From Trissonchulus latispiculum (lineage: Eukaryota; Nematoda; Enoplea; Enoplida; Ironidae): a stretch of 64,000 bases of DNA. Where the stretch lies: the NCBI GenBank assembly GCA_030248195.1, contig JASAND010010767.1, positions 1-64,000 on the forward strand. Reading direction: 5' to 3'. This document shows, one piece after another, positions 29,101 through 41,100 of this stretch. Under the pieces are notes generated by a model that worked only from the letters and a program-made list of their open reading frames with translations, did not search any database and was not told where the DNA came from. How positions within the stretch are numbered: position 1 is the first letter of the stretch; the number at the start of each line of letters is the position of its first letter. The position numbers were made by a program, and so were the translations under genes.

Positions 29101-32100
29101 TCTAGCTTGGCTAATCTGTAAGAGAAATCAGTTGGTGCAAGCGATAACCTCGAGGTTGAAGTTAGATAAACTCAAGCTTACACGATCTTGAGTTCGAGAT
29201 TAGCCCCAGCTTAAGCTTGGGCTAATCTCGAAGTTGGTGCAAACGGCCGTAAGTGGTACCCCCCTCCGAGATCTCGGAGATGGCACGCTTAAACACATAA
29301 TTTTGACATCAGGGGAGCGACTAGCCAATCAGATACGTTTTAGTTCAAACGCATATAAACACATGCTTAACAATTATAACCGGTACCACTCCCGAGATTT
29401 CGGCCTTAATGTGCCTAGCATCTCGCAAGCTTAATCTAGTAGGAAGGGCTGAGTTTCCCACTCTTCCTATTGTACTAACTCTTGTTGTGAGTAAAAAAAG
29501 TTGAGTGTAAGTTGAAGCATCAGCTTGTTTGGATACATCAATGTCGCTATAACAACGACAAGATAAAAACTCTGAAGTATTACAATCAAGTGTACTCTCC
29601 TTTACATTATAACTCATTACTAACACAATGACACCAAACTGATGGATAACATCCTAGGAAAATATTGCAAACAAATGAAAGTGCCAGCAGGCCCAACTTG
29701 ACCACATATTTCAGCAGAATTTGAGCTTGGCCGAGCCTGGTCACAGATTTCAGTAAAATTCGAGCTGGGGCAAACTTGGAAAAAGATTAAAGACGCTTCA
29801 GCAAAAAAATCGAAGTAGGACACTTCAGTTGGGCCGATTTAGTCATGGACAATGTTGCCTAAAGTTTCATTCGTGTTCAAGACAATGAGACCGTGCTCAT
29901 TTGAGTTAATGTTATGTTGCTAATACTATTGCTTCACTGATAGAGACAGTGTTATTATTTGAAAACATTAGTGTGTCTGCACATTGTGAACAATTAGCGT
30001 ATGTAATGTTTAGTTAATTGCCAGAACGAAAAAGTGGGAATGTTCACAGAAAATAAGAACAATTGGACAAGGTTTTGCAATTGCCCTAATTCGTGCAAGT
30101 AAGTATTTTTGTCGTCTGCAGGGAAGGCTAAAGGTTAAATGTAGCTGTGGCTTTCTATTCTTAATTTTTTAGCCATTTTTTCGACCATCTCAGATTTTTC
30201 TCATTTTCACATATTTTGTACTTCCCATGGGTCTGCAAAACAAGACAATTGCGTTTGTTGGAAAACTTTTCCTATCATTCACAATAGCTCTTCAAATGTA
30301 CCCCGATATACAGCTATGCTCTTATTTAACTTACAAGAAAGAATATTTGGAAATGAATTTTCTTTCTTTCTTTCTGAATAAATGTTCTTTCTTTCTTCTT
30401 GCAATAAGCCAAAGTTAAGGCAAAAGTCAAAAGTTGGAATTACAGGTGGCACATTTAAGCATTGACCTTGTGTGCAACAAACTCACACAGCGTTAACTGG
30501 GAGGGATTAAATTACACTTGACCTTTACCTTAACTTTCTTCCCTCCTTCTTTATTTTGAAAGAATCTTCCTTTCTTTCAAAAGAATCTTTCTTTAAACCC
30601 TTCTTTTCTTTAAAGTTAAATATGAGCGCAGCTGTAAACATAGGAAAACGAAAACCATAAAATTTGATACCCGGCGACTTAGTTGGCGGCTCAAATCAAA
30701 ATGAGATTTGACGAAACATTCCAAACTAAGTACTTTTAGCGTTTTAAATCTCTCCGCGCAATCTCGCTACAATACTTGTTCGATATTTCCGGTAAGGGCT
30801 GTTTTTCCAAATTTGTGTGAGTTAGGTAGCAGTACAGGTAGGTACATAGTTGTGGCTTGTAACTATATTCACTCGCAAGAGCTTCACATTTTTGCTTTTT
30901 AAAGCAACTTTCTAGCTTTTCTGTATCGTGAAATATAGTTTTCTGGTTTTGGTTTCGAAAACTTGTCATTTTTGCAGAAGTCATATACATACACAAGCCA
31001 CAAATTTAAACTAAGGGTGTCGATTTGAAGGTATCATAGAGACAAATTATCCAATGCATAGTCATCTTTCAGCTGCTATCCTAAAGGCTGCTATCATAAA
31101 AATGTAGTTTAAAAAACACGAACAAGTTTTTCTTCTAGCGACTGTGGAGCATTTAGTATTCAAGCTAGAGGATTGCTACTTAACAGATGTATTCTACACA
31201 AAAATACCCCGGGACCCTAGTTTAGTTGCTACTTTCTAGCTAAAGTGATCGCATGCCAAAGTTGCGAAAAGCAGGCAGAATTCAGCTTGCGCATACATTT
31301 AAAGCTAGTTTCTCCACAACGAAGAGCGATTTCCAAATAACTAAAAAAGGGTCCCCCAGCTATTTGACAGAGTTATCGAGTGAAATAACCGATGTTTCAC
31401 GAAAAAAATTACTTCAATTAGAAAGAAATCAGGAAAATTACACTAAACATACACTAACTATTCTAATATGCAGTAACATGATCTGGAAAAACCAAATTTG
31501 GTTTCATTGTATTCATTTAAAAAAGAAAATGTTAAGCTACATTTTAATATAAAAACGACTTAAACTCCTAGTAATAAATGAGTAATAATTTCTCAAACTT
31601 GATCTCTTTCAAAAGGAATCACCACCAGTGCACTCAGTGCATGCTCCTTCAATAAAACCATTGACTTACCAATGTGGAACTTCTTTTAATATCAATTTTC
31701 CAGTGCGCTATAAAATAAAATAAAAAAGTAAAATAAAAGAGTGAAATAAATATAAAATGAAAATGAAAATAATCTTCAATCGTCAACTGAACCTTTTTCA
31801 GCCAACTGTGCCCTCAAACTTTCACTGGATTGCACCAAAAGATATTATCTCGAGCTTCAGATTATCTCGAGATTAACTCAAGATTAAGGGGGGAGGCTAC
31901 GAAGGGGTTGGTACGACATCGTCGGAGAGAGCTACTTTTCCCCCCAACGTTAGCCAACATATCAAAGTAAAAAGTTTAGGGTGGGCAACAATATATCTCA
32001 CCTTTACTGTTTTTGGCAGGACGCCAAAGTACAAATTTTGGTGGGAAAAATGGAATTTTTCAAAAAAGTTTTTTCAGCTCTAGTGGATTAACGGTTTGAC

Positions 32101-35100
32101 CAATTCTGAAACCTTCAGCCACACATGTTATCTGCTACAAGTGCATGATATTAACAGTATTCTGGCGTTCGAGCGTTGCTTCCTCCTTCAGCTATAACAG
32201 CTCAAAGTTCGAAATTTGGCGAAAAGTTGCGACGAGACCGTGCGCCGTATTCGATCTAATAAAATTCACAGCCCCTAGCCTACCCCAGCTTTTTAGCAAA
32301 TATTAGGCTATAATAGGGGCAAACTGTAAGTTTCGAGGACTTTGGCTTTCTGGTTAGTGTGCTAGCAAACTTTTTGTTAAGAAATCACCCTTATTTTTAG
32401 GCCTGAAAAGCTATCTAAGCGCAGTAAAAATGGGGTCAAAAAATGTTTGCCTCCGATTTCGCCGAAAAGGTATTATAGTGGTTATTTGACCTGCTGAATC
32501 CGAATATAAAATCCGTTTTTTGATATGATGCTTTCTTTATGCGCTTACATCTGTCTCAGAGCTTTTTGGCGCGATAGCCCAGAGTTGTATGCGGGCCGAT
32601 TTTTCCGACCCGCGCCCGGCCCGCAGCCCGCACCTTATGACCGCGGCCCGCAACACTCCGGCCCGCGGCCCGCATACGCGAAATCCGGCCCGCAGGTGCC
32701 CGCACTTAAAATTGCTTCCTATGTAGTACCTGAGCACCAAAACTGATGTATTTTCAAAGATACTTCCGGATCCGGAAAATTTTTCTGTTCGTTTGATTTG
32801 AACTTTGTTGTCTACCAATTTACTGTTCTTAAAGTGGTAACTAAAGCTTAGCTTCCCTTAACGAAAAGGGTACGCCATGAAAAATTTTTGGGGCGGGGAT
32901 TTTGCTCATTTTTTCAAATGTTTGTCGTATATATCCCTGAGAGCGAGTTTCTTTTAGCACCTTAACGAGCTTAACTAACCAGCTATTAATTGTACGAAAA
33001 ATGAAAATTGGTTTTGAAAGCGGCGGCGCCGCAGCTGCAGCAAACACACAGTTTCCCCATAACGCCGTATGCTGTGGAACTTCACTCGGCTGTAAGTGAC
33101 CTTAAGGTATATACTGGTTTAGTGGTTTCCTTTCGGGTATTTTTGACTCATACGGCTTTAATCCTTTACTTAAATAGCTGAAACTTTCCAACTATGCTAT
33201 TTTGGTGCTCTTTACCATTCTCGGTCCAGTCACGCATTTTTAGGTGAAAAGATGGAAACTTTAGGTTTTTGCCACTATTCTCTCAGTAAGTAGTTGACAC
33301 ATCGGATTGGTTGTTATGGCTGAAAAGAGGACACCGAAATGAACATTTTTGCCTCTACAACCTACGAGCTATCTCCAGTGGTTAAGTCAGTATAATCAAA
33401 AAACTATTTTTAGGGTCAAAAAATTGTCATTTTCGAAGAAACCAGCATTTTCAAAAATACTACCAAATCTTAACGGACAATTTTGATCCATGTATATCCA
33501 ATCGATACGCAGTCTAGTTTACATTTATGAATGTTTATTAGCAGGAGTTGATTGCTTTATACTGGAGATTTGGCCGAAAAACAATTTTGGCAAAACTGCG
33601 ATTATTTTGCTTTAAACGTCGATTTCTCAAAAACTACTCGACGGATTCCGGAGAGTTTTGGCAGAGTGGAAATTCGAACTTTCGCGGAGGGATGTTTTTC
33701 TTGGTCTTGGCTAGAACATAATGAGTAGCAAGAAAACTCAATGCGTATTTGGCGGATTTTCTCGACAATGAAGACCTGCAGGCAGAGCCAAATCCAAAAA
33801 AACGTCCTTCAGCCCATATGTCCTTCATATCATGGCACGAACAGTGCTTTTATCCAATTGTACAGTTATGACGTTTTAATACTCAACGGCTACAGGTTAT
33901 TACTCGATACGCTGATAATGCTAACTGAGTATGTAGTGCATGCTGAAGGTATCGAATGGCATAACGAAGTCAAGTAATGTTTAAAATTCTGAAATATTGC
34001 CTCCTTTTGTATATGATTTGGTATGTATGAAATTTCTAGAAGCAAAATTAGCCCAGGAAAGTAGCCAAAATCGGCCCGCATCGGCCCGCGCGGCCCGCGC
34101 GGGTAGTAAAATTCGGCCCGCCCCGCCCCGCCCCGCGGGTACCCGCGGGTACCCGCGGCCCGCATACAACTCTGCGATAGCCATCCATGCATCGATAAAT
34201 CAATCTAGCATTGCTAAACACTGAAGCGAGGTTTAGTGCCCTAACTTTCTGCATATCTTGGTACACACACTGGCCTGTAATGCGCAAAGTTTCAGCCGAT
34301 TCTGCCACAGTCCTTTGGAGTAATTGACTCACATCTTCGAAATGGCACCAAATAACAACGACAATATCGATAAGCTAATCTAGTACTGCGAACGCAGGGA
34401 TTAACGAAATCGCATCAGTTTTACACAAGTTAAGTCAGATACTTGGAGTATTAATTGGAGCAAAGTTGGGTTCATTTGGTAAACCACAGCTCATTAGACG
34501 TTCGTTAGCCTCCAGCCGTATAGCCCTACAACACCCATTTTTTCGCACTTTTATTGCATCGCACACAAAAGAATACAATGGTCTGGAGATTATTTTACAC
34601 GATATCAAAGCACTATATGTTGAAACTATTTCTGGAAAAGTTGGGTACCGTACCTTTCACATAGCGATCAGGGCGAGGCGAAGTTTGTGTACCTATCATG
34701 TCGAGCTTTGGACCGACAACACCAAATTCTGATGGCTCCACAGGACGCTACGCTGCGTGGAATTCTTTCAAACTTTAAACTATTTTATACTAAACCTAAT
34801 ACTATTATGTGGCAAAAGACTAGCTATCTTTTCCAACATCGAACTTTTAGTGAAATTCGTAGCCCCCCCCCCTTAACTGGAGATTATCTCTACAGAGCAT
34901 TGCACCAACTAAAGCTAAAGATAATCGTGAGCTCGAGATAATCTCCACAACTGAAATTTCAATCCTACGCATGAGTAGGATTAAGTCAGGATAATCTCGA
35001 GGTTTCCATTGGAGATGCTTGAATTGGGGCCGTTGGTGTGCATTTTTAGAACAAGTTTTGAGCATTGTTAGGTATACTTTGTAAATACAATAGCTTAGAA

Positions 35101-38100
35101 CACTTGCTTATAAATGCTTTTATCAACATATTCAAAAATATTTTAGTTTTTTATATGTTAAAGCACATCACAAGATTTATACACAAAAATACACAAAAGT
35201 TTATTAATGTATCCTTTATGTAAACGTTGAAATCTAACGAAATAATATCGTGCATTTAAATTTTCAAAAAGTTGTTTATTCAAATGCTTAAACTAGATAA
35301 TCATAATAATAATAATGGTCAAGCACATGTTCGCCCAAGTAAACTTCATTCTGGAATCGACAGACAAGCCTTTAAACTTGAAATTGCCTTGCGATAAAAC
35401 AGAGGAAAGCTTCTATTTTGATTGGTGAAACCGCTCATCACATGACATAAAACACAGTTTGATTAGTTAATCCTTAACTCGAGATAATCTCGAGCTTAAG
35501 CTGGAGATCGGATAATCTCCAGCTAATTTTGGTTGGTGCAGCAGATAATCTCTAACTCAGAGTTAGAGATAAGCTACAGCTAATTCAATCCTGAACTGGA
35601 AAATTAAGCTTGACGCCCGTTTGCACCAACATCAAGATTATCTCTAGCTTAATCTAGAGATTATCTTCAAGTTCAAGATTGACTTAGCTGTAGCTCATCT
35701 CTAAGTCTGAGTTACAGATTATCTGCTGCACCAACCAAAATTAGTTCGAGATTATCCAATCTACAGCTTAAGCTCGAGATTGTCTCGAGTTAAGGATTAA
35801 CCAATCAAATTCTGTTTTCGTGTCATGTGATGAGCCGTTTCACCAATCAAGCTACAACTTTTCGTTTGTTTTAAAACGTGTCAATTTAAAATTTGAAGGA
35901 TATCTGTCGACTACAAAATGACGTTTACTTGGGCGGCGTCAGCCAGGAATATATTGTGTTTAATCATATTATCCAGTTTAAGCATTTTCAAATAAGGATT
36001 TTTTGGAAAATCAAATAAAAAGATTTTTGATTTATGTATAAAACATTTGTTTATTTCAGCATATATTGTATAAAACTAAAATGTTTTGGAATATATTGAG
36101 ATAATTTTACCATTGCTTATTTAATTTACCATTGTAAAAGCATCTTGATCAATTTTGGTGAGCTGCCTATGGTATATATAAAGTATAGTAATATTCAAAA
36201 GTTGTTGTACAAATAGAAGAAATGCTCATCAACGGCTCAAATCCAGGCATCTCCAGTGGAAACCTCGAGATTATCTCGACTTAATCCTAGTCAGGGGTAG
36301 GATAGAAATATCAGCAGTTGGAGATTATCTCGAGCTCGCGATTATCTCCAGCTTTGGTTGGTGCAATGCTCTGTGAAGATAATCTCCAGTTAATCTTGAG
36401 TTAATCTCGAGATAATCTGAAGCTCGAGATTATCTCTTTTGGTGCAATCCAGTGTGAGTTTAAGCTTGTAGCTTAAGCTCGAGATAATATTGATGTTGGT
36501 GCAAACGGGCGTTTATCTTGCTCTAACTTACAAATACTACATATAGCCTAAATCAGAAATTCCAATGATTAAAAGTAATGAGCAAGACTTAGTAGTTGAT
36601 GATTTGGCCAAGGCGAACGTTTTCAATGACTACTTTACCTCTGTTTATGTAGTTGATGATAACCAAAGTACTCGTATTCCTCAGCGAACTATTTTAACTG
36701 ATTGCGACTTTTGTGTGCCCAGCGTATTAAAGCACTTAAAAAACTAAAGCCCAAACTTAGTTATGGACCTGATGGAATTCCGCAATGGTTTTTAGTAAAG
36801 TTTGCGGATTCCATAGCATTTCCACTTTCAATAATCTTTCAGTGCTCCTTTGATACATCTGAGCTGTCTGATGAGTGGAAAATAGCAAAATTGGTCCCAG
36901 TGTTTAAAAAAGGTGACAAACATGATTTCAGAAACTATCGCCCTATAAGCTTGTTGTGCTCATTTGCAAAACAATGGAATCCATAGTGGATGAAAGTTTC
37001 ATACGATTTATTGAAGTTTGCCAACTAATCTCTAGCAATCAGCATGGATTTAGAGCAAAGCGGTCTACAATAAGTCAACTTTTCATATTGGTTTAATGAC
37101 AAACAAATCAGTAAAGCTGACGTAGTTGAAGATCTTGGACTACTAGTGTCTCCTGATCTAAAATTATCCAAGCATATTGAACAGTTAGCGAAAATTGGTT
37201 TCAAAATGATAAATTTAATTTTTCGAAATTTTCACTGTCGTTCCGTTCAGTTTCTGCTGAAACTATACATTACGTTTGCTAGGTCTGAATTAGAGTACGC
37301 TAGTGAAGTATGGAGTCCGTACTTAAAGAAAGACATAAATCTACTAGATCGAGTTCAGCGAATGTTTACAAAAAGATTGCCTGGACTAAAAGAATTAAGC
37401 TATGAGCAGCGTTTACAATAGCTAAAGCTGACAACATTGGAGACTTGACGTATTCATAAGGACTTATGAAAATAGTAAATAATTTGATTGATCTTAACTT
37501 CCACGAATTCTTCAGCGTAAGTAATGCATCAGCAACCAGGGGTCACCCTCTCTAATTGATCACTTGCTTCTCTAGACTTGATGTACGAAAAAACTTCTTC
37601 AGCGTAAGAATAATTAAATATTGGAACAGCTTAAGACCTGAAATAGTACTCAATCCTTCTCTAACTAGTTTCGAAAGAAATATATCGGACGTAACATTTT
37701 TGGTTGAATCTGGTGGTCGGGAAGTAGCAGTCGATAATCGGCCCAACTCGACCATCGTCAGTCACTAATATATAAAAAATGTACTCGATTTATAAATGTG
37801 TGTTGTTTTGAATATCTAATTAGTTCTATTATAATTCACTTTTTGTTAATCTGTTGAGTGGCAATAAATACTAATACTAAAAAATATATTTCAGACACAT
37901 AGTTTTATTAGAAAAGTTGTTCAGCTCATCATTACCTATCGAATGATATGAATCATTCGAAAATATGTGAAAATAAGCAAAATCGGAAATGGGCGAAAGA
38001 TCGGCCAAAAAGCGATATCCCCCCTTAATTTGATTGTATAAATGCTCACTCTCAGAAAAATTGGTACTGTTTCAGCAGTTATTGAATTAATTTGCATTTT

Positions 38101-41100
38101 TATTAAGTTTTGTCTCTTGTTCAAAATTTCAGTTTTATACCGCAGGAGGCGCTATACTTGTATTGCGTTGGCCCATCTGTATTCATATGTTTTGCATATA
38201 AATTGGGCGGAGGTTTTCCGCCCTATCTTCAACACACATTTCTAGTACGCAGATTATTCTACGCAACAGTTTCTCTATGATTTTGCAATTTTGATAGCAT
38301 TTTTAAAAATCGGGTGTTATTTGCCTGCCACTTGATTGGCTGAGGTTTAACAGATCAATAAATAGCTAAAACCGCAATTGCAATATTCGTGTGAAAAGAT
38401 TGCTTTTGCGCTTGCACTGTATTTGTTTCGTTAGTGTTTACTTTTCTTCAGAGTTTAGGTAAACGAAACTGATCTAAAATAAACATTTACATACATCATA
38501 ATTTTCTCTCTAGCGGTTCAGTCGATAAATTCGCTAAGGTTAGAGTGCCTGCTTTCTGTTGGTCCGGACACAGATAGAAGTCTTCTTCCGGCAGAATTTT
38601 ACTTTCATTGTAACATTTCTCTTTTGCATTTTTGCCCTTAAATCCTGCATCTCTTTAAGTGTCCAAGTAATGCATTTTCTAATGGGGAGGGAAGTTAAAA
38701 TTAAAGATAGTAAAACATATCTCAAAATAAAAGTCAGGGCGGGGGGAAAAATCGTCAGAGAGGGGAGTAGGGGGGGGGATATGTGGGTCGAGATAAGAAT
38801 AAAGATCGAATCTAAATAGGATATCACCATGTCACAGGGGACCATCAACCGGATCAAGGAAGTAAGATACAATGGTAATCAACCGGGGAGAGGATCATGT
38901 AGGACAGAAAGTCAACCCACATCGGAGACGAGCGCAGCGAAGGACGCGGGCGAGGACAACAGAATGGGAGGAACTCAAATGCAGGAACCCCAGAAAAGGT
39001 AGAAATGGGGGTCGACAACAGGACCAAGAGGCGAGAAGAGTCCCGGAGATAACCAAATGGAGGAGGTCAATTTCAGACAGAGCGACAGTTCAAACGAAAA
39101 GCGAGGCGGATGTAGAGAGAACGTGAAGATTAATGATATGAAGAAGAAGTCCGAGCGAGATTTAAGGCAAGACGGAGAGGACGGAGAGGGAAGGGGTAGG
39201 TAGATCAGTCGGTGCGGGAGAAATCCCATCAGTAAACGGAGTTAGTCACGATCAGACCAGGTCAATGTAAAAGATACCCTATCAATGGGGAGATGATAGG
39301 GATAAGGTATTTTCGGAATCATCAAAGGAGATGGGGAATCAGTATTAAAGACTATACAGAGACCCCAGAGAAGTTTAGATCATCAAATCTAAAGTCTCAG
39401 ACCTACAGAGGGATCGAAGTAGAAATGAGTTTCGAAATGGAGAAAGGATTACGGTGTATCCAGAGGAGGAAAGAGATTTGGACATGTCACGAGAGACTAA
39501 TAGGTACAGGTCATACAGAAGAAGAGTGGTGCGAGATACCGAAACTGGAGGAAAGAATCAGTACGGAACCATCTGAGAGATCGCGAAATCCTAGAGGAGA
39601 CCATATTGAACCGATAGACTCATCTGGGGAAGAGATAATCATCGAGTTTTCCGTCAATATATAGTATGGAGAGGAAGATTGTAAATATCTCTCAGAAATA
39701 GAAAGTGGACCATAATCTGTAGAAGAATTCCATCTAGGAACATACCAGATTGGTTTCCAGATCAGAATCAGGATTCACCCATGTTTGGTGCAGACAGGAA
39801 ATGCGGACGCAAAAAGACCGAAGAAGAGATTAAGGAAGATTTGGAATTTTCCCCACTCTCGGAAACATTGTTTGGGCCATCCGAAACCAGAAGAAGACGG
39901 AGGAGTTTCAGCACATACTCCGCGAATGTGTGTCAAGGAACTACGTTTTCAAAGAAGTTCCGGATGGGAATTTTGGAAGCGAAGGCACAACCCACAGTAT
40001 GTCGCGACAGTGGGACTCAATATTACGGGAACTCTCAGACTTATGACCATTGGGCCTCGGTATTCCCACTTTTGGCTTGTAAACGATTCACATCCTGCAG
40101 ACCCTACGAACAGAAACATGCTGTTGTTTCGGCTGCTGCTCACCGAATCCGTTTGGTGAAAGCCACCGTCAGAAAGACTTAGATGCTACAGACCGGAAGC
40201 AGCCGGGACAACTCAGGTCGCAGACACACATATGTCGCACCAGTCACAGACAATCCCACAGAGGAAGGCTGTGATAACAGACATCAATTGGTTGAGTTAG
40301 GGAGATGAAGAAGAAATAGATCACTAACTCAGCGGGCGATAACGTGGCAGGACCAGTCACAACTGCCCGAAGGTAAGAGATATTCGGATACTCATCCAAC
40401 GAATTCACATTTCACAACTACAGACCTTTGTTCAGCAGAGTCATCTAGCACAACCGTGCTCGGCAACAGTGGGAAACTATGTAATTATATTGCGGCCCGT
40501 TGTCGTATCTCAGTCACAGCGAATTCGGCTCTTCCACAACAGCCACACAGCACTTCTCAAACGGCAGACACCAGGATGAACGGTACAGCTTCAGCTGAGA
40601 CTACTTGGTCACAGCTCAACATCATTTCCCCCGCTCCTACTGCGCAGATTCAGAATCCTATACGCCACCTGGTGTTGAATCAGTGATCCCCAGCAGACTA
40701 ACTACAACTTTCAGACTCAGATGTGGCAACAACAACAACAACAACACCAACAACAACACTATCAACAACAGCCATATCAATATATGATCCAGTGCCAGCC
40801 GTGCAGTGGCCCCACCAGCAAGCCCAGCAATGGCCTTCAAGCTATGGAGCTGCTCAATTTGGATCCTATCCTCAGCAAGCCTCCCATCAATACGTTCAGC
40901 AGCAACAACCCCAATATCCAGTGATGGGATGTTTTGGCTGTTGCCAGAACCATGGAGGATGCCAAAGATGCCAAATCCATCGCTGACTGCACAACAATCA
41001 GTTTGTCTGTTTTTTTTCACTATTCATCTAAAGCACTATTTTCTTAAATCTTGTTTAGATGAAAAAAACTAAAGGAAACAAAATTACTGGAATTAAATTT

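Noticed and set aside
38540..38872. Hydrophobic minus-strand ORF (110 codons)
   Set aside because: Shadow of the purine-rich + strand; Leu/Ser/Ile-rich composition follows from the strand bias.
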